Under the pieces are notes generated by a model. It made no database searches. It was not told the DNA's origin and was given only the letters and a program-made list of their open reading frames with translations. A stretch of DNA of 64,000 nucleotides from Neocallimastix lanati (nom. inval.) (Eukaryota > Neocallimastigomycota > Neocallimastigomycetes > Neocallimastigales > Neocallimastigaceae), in contig JACVTC010000240.1 of the NCBI GenBank assembly GCA_016946835.1, positions 47,272 through 111,271 on the forward strand, written 5' to 3'. The first letter of the stretch is position 1. Each line of letters begins with the position of its first letter. Positions 44,306 to 57,020 of this stretch are shown in pieces. The position numbers were made by a program, and so were the translations under genes.

Positions 44306-47068
44306 TTTTACTCACAAACGGTTTTTACTAAATTTGATAGCAAAGATTAAAAGTAATAATAAATGATGTATAAAAATCTTAGTATTACAAATATTTATAT
44401 TGATGTCCTTAAAATATAAACAATGAAAATTATTTGTTTTTTCAATTATTTGTTATTTGATATTAAGAGTAGAAATAATAGTTTTTCTTTTATTAACTTA
44501 TATTTTTTTATCTATTATTAATTAATAATATTGAAATTAAAAGAAATTATAAACAGTGATTATTAATTAAATAAAAAATTGAAAGTAAAAAAAAATTCAA
44601 TATATCATGATTACAAACAAAATAAAAATAAAAAAAAAAAAGAATAATAAAAAATTTTATTTTATTTTTTGTGTTTTTTTTTTTTTTTTATTTTTTTTAA
44701 ATATTGTATACTTTAAAATTATTTTTTAAAAAATTTTAGTTATTAAAAGTTAAATAAAATAAAATATAAAAAAATATAGAATTTATCAATCTGTTAGAAA
44801 AAAATTTCTATAAATTTATTGACTAAATTTAAATTTTAAAATAAATAAATAAATATAAAGATATAAATATTTAAATTTATAAATGTATAATTTAAGAAAT
44901 AAAGAAATAAAGAAATAGAATAAATTAAATTAGATACTTTAAAATATAAATATATATAAAATTTAATTTATATCCTAAACTAAAGTTAAAAAGGGATATC
45001 GATTCATATTTTTAATACTTCCAGTATAATTTTCCAATATCTCACCATTTCCCTTCTTTTCTTATAATAAAATACCACTAATTAATGACATGATAAATCA
45101 GTTAAAAGTATCATTTTTTCAAAAGATGGTATTACTAATTATTTATAAATAAATTTTATATTATTAATTTTTAATCTTGTATCAAACAAATAAATTGATA
45201 TATGTAATTGAAGATAAAGAAAATAAGAAATCAAGAAAAGGTTCAATTTCTCAATATTAGATTAATATTAATATAAAAAGTTTTATAAAAATAATTTTTT
45301 TCAAGTTATAATTTATAAGAGTAGTTTTAAATGTAAAACATCTTTACATTTATTGTTAAAATAACTTTTTAGGAATATTATTAATTTTATTTCTTACACT
45401 TCTATTTTTTCGATTTAAATTTTTATTATTTATGAAAAATTAAACTCTTCTAGATACCCATATTTTATGTTTTGTATAAAAAAAAGTCACTGACTCTTAA
45501 ATATGAAAGAAAGTTTTTATTTATATTGTAAATAATTTTTTAAAAAAAAGAAGCGATACAAATTATTAAAATATTAATAATTACATATAAATTATTAGTT
45601 GAATATAAAAATAAATTTAATAAAATATTTAATTAAAAAAGAAAAAAATGAAAAAAAAAACATAAATAAGGAAATAATTAAGTTGAATAAAAAAAAAAAA
45701 AAAAAAAATAAAAAATTTAAAAATTTAAGTTTATAAAAGTTATAAATAATTACTAGGATGAAGGGAGGAATACATTAAAGAGAATGAATGTCAATATACA
45801 AAGATATGGATCTCCTCTTTCTAGGAAAGTTTAAATTGATTCTCTTCTTGAAAAATATAAATAATAATCTAAGAAAAAATTTTCATTTTTATTTAATTGT
45901 TTTAATTGATAATATTTATTGAATATAATATAAACTAGTTTAAAATATATATTCTTATAATATTATTTTTAATTTAAGTATATAAAATGTGTATTATTTT
46001 TTTTATTTTATTTTTAATTTTATATTTGGTTTTAGTTTCAACTTGACTTTATTTATTTTTTATTTTTTATGTTTTTTATTATATAAAAATGAAATTTCTC
46101 GGATTTTGTTTTTTTTTTAAATATTATATAATTAATTATTTTTTTAATTATTAAATATTTTTTATTCATTAATTTAATTAAAACTTTAAAAAATATTAAA
46201 TATAGATAAAATATTAAAAAATTATACTCAATAATTTACTGAAATTTTTTAATATAAAAAAAGATTTTTTACTTTTTTTGTTACATAATATATATTATTT
46301 TCCCTGTAAATAAAAAGTATTAATAAATATATTTTTTTTATAATATTTAGTTAAAAATAAGTTATTATTGTTTTCTAAATTCATATTAATAACATAATAA
46401 ATATATATTTATTAGGATAAATTCCTAATATGATATTATATATATAAAACCATAAATTTTTATTAATATTTTTTAAAATTCTGATAAATTATGTTTAACG
46501 TCTTAATATATTATTATATATACTTTACTAATAATATTAGCATTTAAAATAAAATAATTCTGAAATTTTACAATAAAACTATTTATATTATTTTTACTTA
46601 TTTAATCATTTATTTAATAGAAATTATATAAAAAACATTTACTATAAATATTTAAATATGTATAATAGATTTACTGATTATTGAAAAATTAAAGTTAATA
46701 AAGTTTTTTATTAAATTTTTTTTGTAATTAATAATAATTTTGTTTTATTTTATTTCTTTTATGTAATTAAAAATTTATTTAAAAATAAATATATTTTGAA
46801 TAAAAATATTATATTTTAGAAAAAAGACTTTATATTAAAAATTTTTTTTAAAATTTTACATCAATCAGAATTAATATATTTTAAAAAGAAAGTTAATTTT
46901 TTTTTATTTTTTTATTTTACACTTTATTCTATAATTTTTATATATTAATATATATAAATATTTTTAATATTTTGATTACTTATACATAAAAGTAAAATCA
47001 TAATCATATATAAAATATCTTTTTTAATAATTAAAGCACTATTGGAGTATTATAATATTTTTTAAATT
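44306..47068. other. Intergenic
   Basis: About 2.7 kb of nearly pure A/T sequence, no gene or RNA recognised. The final 100 bp presumably hold the promoter of the 47069 gene. Confidence 0.6.
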
Positions 47069-48217
47069 ATGAAAAGAATGAAAATAATGAAAACAAATGA
47101 TATTCTTTCAGAAAAACAGAAATTAATTTTAGAATTACTTAAGAGGAATAATATTGATAAATTAAAAGATTTTATTAATAGTTTAGAAACTCCTCTTTAT
47201 TTTTTAAATAGTACTAATTTCGATCTACTTACTTTGGCTTTAAGTTTAAATTGCACTTTCTATATTATAAAATTAATCTATAACAGGTGTAATTATAAAA
47301 CTTTAAATTATGTAGTTAAAGATATATATCATTTATATGATATGAGTAATCACAAAGATGAAACTATTGTAAATTATCAAAATAGTTTAAAAGTTTTAAT
47401 GGATTCAAATAATAATGTAAAATCACCACTTTTAGTATCATTAGAATTTTCTGATTTTCAATCAGTTGAATTTTTAATTAATAAAGGAGCTGACATGTAT
47501 TTCAAAATAAATGGTAAATATATTTTAGAAATTTTAAGAGAAGAAAATTTATTAACTATGAGAAAATTAAATTTTCTCTTAAAAAATGGCTTTAGTTTAA
47601 AAAAATTTAAGATTGAACGACTCAGCAATTTTGAATTTAAATATATTAAAAAGTGCTTAGAAAACTTTGTTTTTGATATAAATTTTATAAAATATCTACT
47701 TAATTTATATAAAAATAAAGCTGGAATTTCAAAAAGAAAATTTAACCATAAGGTTAATAATGAAATAAATAAAATTGAAATCCCAATGGAATTATATTTG
47801 AAATATTTAGACAGGAAAGATTACAAGAAAGTAGAATATCTTTATAAATATTATGGTACAGAAAAAACAAGATCATTTAAGGATTTTATTATTTTTTATT
47901 TAAATTATTTTGATAGAAATTTTAATAAAAAATCATTTTATGATTTTTTTAATTTTATTATAAACAATGAAAACACATTTCCATTTAGTAAAGAGTATGC
48001 AATTAATGAAAATGAAACCATTATAATAAATAAAAAATTAAAAATAGTTGAACTAATAAAAAATAATAATAATTTAAAATTAGAAACATTTTTGAAAAAC
48101 AATAATTATATTCTTCATTGTTTATATTCAAGCAAAAGTGAAATTTTGAATTTAATTAATGAATATAACGTTTCATCAGATATAGTTGATATTCTTCGAA
48201 AGTATTTTTTAATTTAA
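47069..48217 (+). CDS. Divergent ankyrin-repeat protein
   Basis: 382 aa. One clear ankyrin-type unit (residues about 118-150: SPLLVSLEFSDFQSVEFLINKGADMY, helix-turn-helix ending in the NKGAD loop). Helical pairs on either side fit degenerate repeats (RNNIDKLKDFINSL, NFDLLTLALSLNCTFYIIKLI). A basic region at about 215-232 is followed by EIPMELYLKYLDRKDYKKVEYLYKYY. No signal peptide, so probably intracellular. The start could be Met1, 4 or 7; the first is used. It is a paralogue of the convergent gene at 50732-51739 (same order of blocks). Ankyrin proteins bind other proteins; target unknown. Confidence 0.75.
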   Translation: MKRMKIMKTNDILSEKQKLILELLKRNNIDKLKDFINSLETPLYFLNSTNFDLLTLALSLNCTFYIIKLIYNRCNYKTLNYVVKDIYHLYDMSNHKDETIVNYQNSLKVLMDSNNNVKSPLLVSLEFSDFQSVEFLINKGADMYFKINGKYILEILREENLLTMRKLNFLLKNGFSLKKFKIERLSNFEFKYIKKCLENFVFDINFIKYLLNLYKNKAGISKRKFNHKVNNEINKIEIPMELYLKYLDRKDYKKVEYLYKYYGTEKTRSFKDFIIFYLNYFDRNFNKKSFYDFFNFIINNENTFPFSKEYAINENETIIINKKLKIVELIKNNNNLKLETFLKNNNYILHCLYSSKSEILNLINEYNVSSDIVDILRKYFLI

Positions 48218-48636
48218 AATTTTTATGATAAATCAATTAATAATTAAATTATAATACTCTCTAATTATTTAAAAGTATTAATAAATCTGTATTAAAATTT
48301 ATTTTATTATTAATGTATTAATTTTATTTTTTATTGAAAATTTTATATATTTCATGTAATTTTTTATATTAATATTTATTATAATGATATTATATTGAAA
48401 CATGTAGCATTTTTATTATTTTATACGAAACAAATATTAAATAAAATAAAAAAAAAAAATTTATATATTACATAAAATAATTAAAAAATTAAATACTAAA
48501 AAAGATTTTTTATAAAAAAAAGAATAAAAAAAAAATATATAAAAGAAATATATATTCTTATTAATTTTTAAAAATTATTTTTTAAATATTTTTATATTTG
48601 TTTTTTAATAAAATATATTTTTTATTTCATTTTAAT

Positions 48637-48669
<33 letters not shown>

Positions 48670-48675
48670 TTATTT
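48218..48675. other. 3' intergenic with T-run
   Basis: A/T-rich; a T-run at about 48639-48667 precedes the satellite. No gene. Confidence 0.5.
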
Positions 48676-48764
48676 ATTTTTATTTATAGTATATTTTATT
48701 AAAATAATAATGTAATTTTTTGTTTTGTTTTTATATTAATTTTGAAATTTCAGTAAAATAATTC

Positions 48765-48811
<47 letters not shown>

Positions 48812-50170
48812 CATATATTTTGTATTTAACTAAAAAATAATAAAATTTTATTAATTAAATTATTTATGATTATTTTACATTTAAAATAGTGTTCACGTTA
48901 CTTGACGACCTATTAAAAAACTTTTCATTGTTTTTGAGATAAAAAAAATAAAGAAAAATGAACATATAACGTAAACTAATAATAAATAATTTATTAATTT
49001 TATTTGGATTTTAATTTTTTTTTTTTTTTTTTTTTTTTTTTTGTTAAATTAATTTTGAAATTTCAATAAATTAATTCAAAGACTTTACAGATTTTAATTT
49101 CCATCATTTTTGTATTTAACTAAAAAATATTAAGAATTTATTAATTAAATTATTTATGATTATTTTACATATAACATAATGTTCACGTTACTTGACAAAC
49201 TATTAAAATTAACATTTCATTTTTTTTTTTTAAAAAAAAAAAAGAATATAAATCATAATAAAATAGTAATAAATAAAATATATATTTATTATTTGGATTT
49301 TTCAATAGTTTTATTTTTTTTGTGTTAAATTGATTTTGAAATTTCAATAAATTAATTCAAAAATTTTACATAATTTTTTTCCATCATATTTGTATTTAAC
49401 TAAAATATACTAAAAATTTATTAATTAAATTATTTATGATCATTTCACATAAAACATAGTGTTCACGTTACTTGATAAATATTAAAAAATACATTTCATA
49501 TTTTTGAGATAAAAAAATAAAGAAAAATGAATATAAAACATATGAAAAAATAATAAATAAAATATTTGGTTATTATTTGGATTTTAAAATAGTTTTATTT
49601 TTTTTTTGATAAATTAATTTTGAAATTTCAATAAATTAATTCAAAGATTTTATAGATATTAATTTCCATCATTTTTATATTTAACCAAAATATTATAAGA
49701 ACTTATTAATTAAATTATTTATGATAAATTTACAACTTATTAATTAAATTATTTATGATAAATTTACATATAACATATCACGTTACTTGACAAACTATTA
49801 AAAAATACATTCCTTTTTTTTGAGATAAACAATAAAGAAAAATAAATATAAAATATATTAAAAATTAATAAATAAAATATATAGTTATTATTTGGATTTT
49901 TCGATAGTTTTATTTTGTTTTTGTTAAATTAATTTTGGAATTTCAATAAATTAATTCAAAATTTTACAAGATTTAATTTCCATCATTTTTATATTTCACT
50001 AAAAAATTATAAGAATTTATTAATTAAATTATTTATGATTATTTTACATATAACATATCACGTTACTTGACAAATTATTAAATAATACATTTCATTGTTT
50101 TTAAGATTTAAAATAAAGAAAAATGAATATATAACATAATAAAAAAATAATAAATAAAATATATGGTAAT
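48676..50170. repeat. ~280-315-bp tandem satellite, about 5 units
   Basis: Each unit carries AATTTTGAAATTTCAATAAA, then CATCATTTTTGTATTTAAC, TTAATTAAATTATTTATGAT and TCACGTTACTTGAC. The last anchor recurs at about 48893, 49183, 49463, 49778 and 50058. Units differ by indels, a short internal duplication in unit 4 (about 49720-49760) and expanded T-runs (48770-48811, 49017-49042). Non-coding, between two convergent paralogous genes. Confidence 0.85.
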
Positions 50171-50731
50171 TATTTAAAGTAAAATATATTTATTATTTTT
50201 ATTTATATAAAAAAAATTTAAATAATAATATAAAGTATGAATTAATAAAAAAAATGTAAAAATTTATATAACAATAAATAAAATATATATATATATTATT
50301 ATCAAAAATTTTAAATATAAATTTAAAAATAAAACATTAAATTAACACGAATATTTAAATTTAAACATGAACATGATCATTATTATTAAATTTTTTTATT
50401 TACATTAAATTTTTTTTATATAACAATAAAATTTAATTACATTAACACAATTTTTTTTTAATATTAAATAATTATATTTATTATATAAAATAAAATTAGT
50501 TTTATATAAAATATATTAATTTTACATATTATAAAAAAAATATTAGAATTTAAAAAATATAAAAAATATATAAAAATTTAAGTATATTAATTAAGAAATT
50601 AAAAAATATATAAATAATAAAATAATAATAAGATTATTATTTTATTATGAAATAAAAATTATTATATGTGAATTTGTCTTTTTTTTTTTTTTTTTTTTTT
50701 TATTTTTAATGTTTATTTTAATTAATTCTAA
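50171..50731. other. Intergenic
   Basis: A/T-rich, T-run at 50680-50701; no gene. Confidence 0.5.
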
Positions 50732-51739
50732 TTAATTACAATTTTTTTTTTGTAAATAGAGTAAAAAAAATTTATTATTATTTTTAAATTCTTCAATTTC
50801 TTCGTTTTTTTTATTTAAAAGAATTCTTTTATATAATTTTCTTTTTCTATTTAAAATTTGTTCAAATTTATTTCTAATCTGGATATCTTTATTTACATCA
50901 TCATAATTTCCATTTTTGTAATTTGGGATTTCAATATTTTTTTCAATAATTTCATGTAAGAAATGAAATTCAATATCATTTTCTGAATTTTTATTTAAAT
51001 ATTTAAATTGATGATCGAAAAATTTTATTCCATTAAATTTTTCTTTTGATTTTTCATATTTAAGTAATAGAGTTATTTCTTTAAATTTATTTTCTTTAAA
51101 TAATTTGATATACCACATAAATGGTATATTAATTTCCTGCATGATGATTTTTTCTTTTTCTTTTTCTTTTTCAAATCTTCTTCTTTTTTTTTTTTCCATA
51201 TTATTATTTTTATTATAATTATTTTTTATTTCTTCGTTGAATAAAGTGATTTGTTCAAATGTTAATATAATTAAATTGAACTCTTTTTGAAAAAGAATTT
51301 CAAAATCATGACGACTAAATTTATATTTACTTTTAACTAAAATTGAAATATTTTCTTCATTAAAATATTCATTATTAATTAAGTATTTTAATAAACTCAT
51401 ATTATTATATTTTCTATTAATATTAGCTCCTTTATTTGTTAGGAACTCAATTAATTCATATTTTTTATAAATAAATGAATATAATAGTGGAGAAATAAAT
51501 CTATTATTTAAAAAACAACAATAATCTAACTGATTAATATTATACCATTTATAAATATTTTTAATAAAAGAATCTTCACATCCATTTTTAATTGCAAAAC
51601 ATATTATATCAAAGTTTTTATTTAGTATTTCATTTAAGGGAATAATAAAATTACTTAAAATCTCCTCTAAATTAATATAATCTTTTTTTTCAATATATCG
51701 TTTGATTATATTAATATTGTTATCCATTTTATTGATCAA
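50732..51739 (-). CDS. Divergent ankyrin-repeat protein, paralogue of the 47069 gene
   Basis: 335 aa. An ankyrin-type unit at residues about 82-115 (ISPLLYSFIYKKYELIEFLTNKGANI) sits in the same place as in the 47069 product. Preceding blocks also correspond (IEKKDYINLEEILSN, NKNFDIICFAIKNGCED). A highly basic Lys/Arg/Glu segment (about 177-198, KKKRRRFEKEKEKEK) could act as a nuclear localisation signal. It is followed by EINIPFMWYIKLFKENKFKEI, matching EIPMELYLKYLDRKDYKKV of the paralogue. The product is intracellular. Start: the first Met (51739), with a second Met at codon 5 equally possible. Confidence 0.75.
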   Translation of the reverse strand: MINKMDNNINIIKRYIEKKDYINLEEILSNFIIPLNEILNKNFDIICFAIKNGCEDSFIKNIYKWYNINQLDYCCFLNNRFISPLLYSFIYKKYELIEFLTNKGANINRKYNNMSLLKYLINNEYFNEENISILVKSKYKFSRHDFEILFQKEFNLIILTFEQITLFNEEIKNNYNKNNNMEKKKRRRFEKEKEKEKIIMQEINIPFMWYIKLFKENKFKEITLLLKYEKSKEKFNGIKFFDHQFKYLNKNSENDIEFHFLHEIIEKNIEIPNYKNGNYDDVNKDIQIRNKFEQILNRKRKLYKRILLNKKNEEIEEFKNNNKFFLLYLQKKNCN

Positions 51740-54700
51740 TTAAAAGTTTAAAGTATATAATTATTGATTAAAAAATAATTTTTTTCTTTTTTATAATTAA
51801 TAAAAATAATTTTGATTTCGTAAATATATAAGTGTAAAAAAATTTTAGAAATATTAATAAAGTATATTTATTTCAATATTTAAAATTTTAATAATTTAAA
51901 AATAAATTTAATTAATAGTTAAATTCATTAATATACTATTTAAAGTTTTTAATTTCTTTTTATTAAGTATATATATTATTAAATTAATAAAAGAATTCTT
52001 AATAAATTAAAGTAATATAAAAAAATTAATTATAATTATATATTATTATTTATAATGTAAATTATATAAAAATGAAAAAATATATTTTAATTTAATATAA
52101 TATTTATATCCCCTATTTAGTTATTACTAAAATATATATATTAAATCATCATTAAAATATTTATTTTTAAATTAAAAGAATCATTTTTAATGAAATTAAT
52201 ATTATTATTATCATTTATAATTAGTATTATTAGCATAATATTAATTATCATCATTTTTTTATTAATTATTTATAAAAAAAAAGAAAATAAAAATACTTAT
52301 ATAATTTTTATATTATATTATGTTAATTATAAAATATTTCTTTAACTTTTGGTATTAATTTAGTATAAATTTCTTCTTAAAAAAAAAGAAGAAGAAAACA
52401 AATCAATAAAAAATTAATAACTAATAAAAAAACGAAAAATGATTAAAAATAAAAATAAATAAAATTAAAAAAATATATATATATTAAAAATCACTAATAT
52501 ACAAACAATTTTTTTTATATATAATCTTTATTTGAAATATAAGTACTTGTATTCAATGTTAGCAAATGATAAAAATATAAGCATTTAAATAATAGATATG
52601 AAAAGCAAATTATATTCAATCCTACAAAAAAAGCTTATTTTTAATTATAAAATGAATTGAAGAAGCTTTATTAATAAAAAAAAAAATAAATATTCGAAAG
52701 GCTTACCAATAATATTTTACTTTATGAAAATAAATCAAGCAAAATTAAGAATGATTTGAATTATTTTTATATCATAATTTCTATTTATTGAATTATTAAT
52801 TTATCTATTATAAGATTCTAATATTTAGTATATAACTTCAATGAAAATTAATTTTCAAAAAAGCATTTATCAAAAGATAGTTTAGTACAATATATAAATG
52901 ATATATAATTTAAACTAATACTATCGAAATGAAATATTAATTATTAAATATTAAAAGCATAAGGAATATTAATGCATTTATTAAATAATAATTCAAAGTC
53001 CCAAATACATTTTTCTCTATTACATTTATTTAACAAAATGCAATCCTATATATAAATAAAGGTGATATATTTTATTAAATAACTATTTTTATTGAGAAAT
53101 ACATTAAAAGGATTTCTAAAATTATAATACGATAAAACCCAATTTGCTTTTCGTATAGTAGAAATTTCATAAACACAAGTAGATTTAATATAAAGGATAA
53201 AAATTAATGATTTATATATATATATAATATTTAAATTATAAATTAAAAATTTAATTTTAATGAATAAAAAATATTTATTATGCAAGTTATAAAATATTTT
53301 AAATTTGTATAATAATTAAATATATCAATTAAAAAATTTTTATTATAAAAATAATAAATAAAATTTAAAAATTTAATTTATTTAATACTAAAATAATTAT
53401 TAAATAATAAAAAAAAGTAAACTCATTTTATATAAAATTTTGTAAACAATATTAATTTGTATAAAATACAATTATATTATTTACAAATAAAAAATATTTT
53501 ATTAAGTTAATATATAAATAAAATTTATATTTCTAATTCTATTTAATTTGAGAAAAAATGTTTATTTTTATTAAGAAATTAAAATTATAATTTTGGTTAT
53601 TTTTTTTATTTAAAATAATATAAATTACCATTTTTTTAAAAATTTTATAAATATTAACAATAAATTAATAATTTATCCTATTAATTTATTTATTATTAAA
53701 TCTTTGAGATTTTTATATGAAAATATTTATTTAATAAGAAAAATTATTTTATAAATAGATAAAATAAATTTGTTTGATGTAATAATGAAAATAAGTCAAT
53801 TAATAAAAATTTTAATTATATATTATTATTAAATATTTCGTAAATTACATTTTTCACTAATTATTTATTGTTTTTTTTTTAAATATATTTAAAATTATAT
53901 TACATAACATAAATTTCATTAAATATTTTATTTTAAATTGTATAGTATAAAATATATTAAATGCTTTAATAATTGTTGGTATAGTTATATAAATATATTT
54001 TTTTTGCAACAACTATAATAACAATAAGTATATTTTATATTTTATTAAATTAGTTATATTAAATTATATATTATAAATTAAATCAATTACAAAAAAAAAT
54101 AAACACTGAATAATGGAATAAATCAACTATTTTTATTTTGAAAATATTAAATTTTATTAAATTAAATCAATTAATAATATAAATCTTCGATTATACGGTT
54201 ATTATTTAGCATTAAACAATATCGAACATATAAGACAAGTTTAAAAATTTCATTATTGGAATTTTTGAAAATTTGTCATGAATATAATCATAATAAAATT
54301 TACATAAAAATATCAATAAATGTATAACTTAATATTGTAAATATAATAAGAGATTTTCCATTTATTAGAAAGATATTATATTAATTAATAAGAGAAATAA
54401 AAATAGAAAAATTGTATTATTAATTAAACTATAAATTAATTAATATACAAAATATACTTATTTATGAAATCTAAATATATTAAATATTAAATATAACACT
54501 TAAAAATAAAATATAAAAAATTTAATTTGTATTGTCAATATATAAAAAAAATGAGAATTACGTATGAAAAAACATAACATTATAAATTTCAGTAAATTTT
54601 TAAATAAATTAAAGAATTAAAATTTAATTGAATATAAAGTTTTATTTATAAAGTTATTTATAACCAAACATAAATAAGTTATTAGCGATGTTCAATATAA

Positions 54701-55290
54701 TGAAATTTATATATATTTATACTAAAGATGTTACTTGTTCTTAAATAATTTTAATTAATTACATTATATTATCTTTGCAATGAATATTTTCTGAGAAAGT
54801 TGAGCGAAAAGATGAATTCAGATAATTTTTGTATCTTCTTATATTTGGTTTATCTCAATAAATTAATAAGATTGACGATTTATAATTTTTACTTGTGATT
54901 AAAACTATTGGTCTATTTGTCCATATAATATATATGATAAGCTCAATTAAAAAATATTTACAATATTCTATATAAATGAATATTATGAGTAGTTAAAATA
55001 TTAATTTTATTAAAATATGAATTTCCATCAATATAACATTTGCTATTAGTATCAAAAATTTGAAATAGTCATTAATATACAATTTAATAAAAGAAAAACC
55101 ATATATTATAAATGATTTCATCATTAAAATATTTTTTCAATAATATATTACTTTTTAATTTTTTATTTTTAGAAATTAAAAATTTTAAAAAATATTTTAT
55201 TTTTATAAAATAGTAAAATAATTATAATTATATATATTATTTTATTCACTAAATATATTTAGTGAATAGAATAATATTATATTCCGTTTG
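51740..55290. other. Intergenic
   Basis: About 3.5 kb of A/T-rich sequence. A 79-codon minus-strand ORF at 53046-53285 is low-complexity and not supported as a gene. Nothing else seen. Confidence 0.6.
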
Positions 55291-55448
55291 TTATTTTCTT
55301 TTATTCCAATATTCAACTTGATCAAAATTTTTCCAATTCCATGTTTCTTTTTGATCAAAATTTTTTTGATTCCAATTTTCTGTTTGTTGATAATTTTTTA
55401 TTTTGATCATAAGTTCGGCTAAATGATTCTTTATGAAAATCTAAATTA
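55291..55448 (-). pseudogene. Cut-off C-terminal tail of the 55449-57020 gene
   Basis: Past the present stop, other frames continue as protein-like sequence, ending in a Trp/Asn/Lys/Gln-rich tail with a twice-repeated NFDQ phrase and a TAA at 55291. Two lesions separate it from the ORF: a 31-bp tandem duplication at 55438-55499 and a one-base shift in an A-run near 55400. Confidence 0.6.
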
Positions 55449-55499
55449 TCATTTTTTTGTATATTTCCAATCTAAATTATCATTTTTTTGTATATTTCC
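55438..55499. repeat. 31-bp perfect tandem duplication disrupting a gene end
   Basis: Two back-to-back copies of a 31-bp unit beginning AATCTAAATTATC and ending GTATATTTCC. 31 is not a multiple of three, so it shifts the frame and makes the TGA-proximal stop of the 55449 ORF. Confidence 0.85.
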
Positions 55500-57020
55500 A
55501 TATAATTTTGAAACCGTTTGACCTGCTTGATTTGTTCCATCTATATAATTTTTTTTTCCTCCCCTTTTAACTTTTTTAGATAAATTTTTCGCTGCTTCTT
55601 TACCTGCTTTGTTAGCTAATTTTTTAGCTATTTTTTTAACTACATATTTACCAGCATACTTTATTCCTTGTTTTACTAATACTCTAGCTGCAGTTGAAAT
55701 AGCAAAATCAACTATTATAGGTGCCAATGCTATTAAAGGAAGAAATCTTTTTTCTAACTGTGTTTCGTTATCCGATCTATAATTATTTTCATATACAATA
55801 AATTCGTAATTATTTTCATTTCTTTTATTTTTGTCATTATACGAAGTTTTATCATTTATATAATCTATTCTACCGATGGGCTCATATTGATCATCATGAT
55901 GGTCATAATCTTCTTTACTTAAATAACTATATTCTTTTGTACCTGATTTTTCTTTATATCCACTCCAATTATTTTCTCTAGAAACACTTGTGGTATTAGT
56001 TATGGCATGAGTATCATCTTCAGTAACTCCATGAACATTAGCTTCAGAGTGATCAACGTTGACCGACATATTATTATCATTTGTATCTGTTTTGGACTCT
56101 GAATGCGCTATAGAAACTGCTAATTCTAGTGAATTTGTGTTAGCATCGGATTCGGATTGAGTTATACTGTCAGAATGGGTCAGTGTAGATGCAATTTCAA
56201 TGGTATTGGATATTTCATCCGTTAAAGTATCCGTATTACTTTCAATATTTCCTATACTACTTGATATAACTTGTCCTTCTGAATCAGTAATCGAATACTG
56301 ACGTTCATTTGTAAAAGTAATAAGAGCATCACAAACAACAGTACATCCCTTACAATTGCTTACGGCAGCACAATTCATAAACCCTTGCGATAATCCACTG
56401 GAAACATCGTTAATAATACTATTAATAGAATTAGGTAATTTCATGATACCACCTGTTGCATGTCTAATATTAGGAACCCGATCATTAATACCTATAATCA
56501 ATGATTTATGATAAGGATTAAATTTTGGATTATTACTAACTAATGGTATACATTGTTTATCGCTCTCTTTTAATTTATCATAAATAGCATCAATGTAATT
56601 AGCAATTATTTGTTTTGACTCTTCAATTGTATTTTTACCTCTTACGTATGGATTAACATTTTCTGTTTTATTTTTATTTTCTGATATTTCATTATTCATA
56701 TCATTATTATCTTTTGTTTCATCGTCTTGATTAGATCTCTTTCTTAAATTTTCTTGAATTGAAGAAATATCATAGTAAATACCAATACTATTGACCATAG
56801 TACTATTATCACACCAAGAAACTCCATACCAAGTAGGCCCTAAAACCTTTGCATATTCTTCTATTGTTTTAGCGAATACAACATTACCGTCTTCGTCGAA
56901 ATAAGCTGGATCATAAACTTTAGTTACACCTTTATGATTATAACGACAAAATATTTTAGTTTCATTTGCTAAAATACTATTAGCAAAGAATATACAAAGT
57001 ACAATATTAATTAACTTCAT
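55449..57020 (-). CDS. Secreted multi-dibasic precursor with cationic amphipathic segment
   Basis: 523 aa. Signal peptide at residues 1-19 (VLCIFFANSILA). Lys-Arg (Kex2-type) sites at 94-95, 399-400, 424-425 and 485-486. A Cys cluster NCAAVSNCKGCTVVC at 216-230. A long Ser/Thr/Asp/Asn stretch (about 240-350) with alternating polar/hydrophobic residues, compatible with beta-hairpin structure. Between KR425 and KR486: a hydrophobic helix (FLPLIALAPIIVDFA) and then a Lys/Ala amphipathic helix (VVKKIAKKLANKAGKEAAKNL). This combination recalls membrane-active or antimicrobial-type peptides released from a precursor, but no family is recognised and toxicity is not shown. The C-terminus is truncated by a 31-bp duplication. 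It lies in the same orientation as the giant secreted protein upstream. Confidence 0.7.
   Translation of the reverse strand: MKLINIVLCIFFANSILANETKIFCRYNHKGVTKVYDPAYFDEDGNVVFAKTIEEYAKVLGPTWYGVSWCDNSTMVNSIGIYYDISSIQENLRKRSNQDDETKDNNDMNNEISENKNKTENVNPYVRGKNTIEESKQIIANYIDAIYDKLKESDKQCIPLVSNNPKFNPYHKSLIIGINDRVPNIRHATGGIMKLPNSINSIINDVSSGLSQGFMNCAAVSNCKGCTVVCDALITFTNERQYSITDSEGQVISSSIGNIESNTDTLTDEISNTIEIASTLTHSDSITQSESDANTNSLELAVSIAHSESKTDTNDNNMSVNVDHSEANVHGVTEDDTHAITNTTSVSRENNWSGYKEKSGTKEYSYLSKEDYDHHDDQYEPIGRIDYINDKTSYNDKNKRNENNYEFIVYENNYRSDNETQLEKRFLPLIALAPIIVDFAISTAARVLVKQGIKYAGKYVVKKIAKKLANKAGKEAAKNLSKKVKRGGKKNYIDGTNQAGQTVSKLYGNIQKNDNLDWKYTKK

Noticed and set aside
48676-50170. CRISPR-like array
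   Set aside because: Units are ~280-315 bp contiguous satellites without short repeat/unique spacer structure.
53046-53285. 79-codon minus-strand ORF
   Set aside because: Ile/Tyr/Lys low-complexity frame with no neighbours or motif support.
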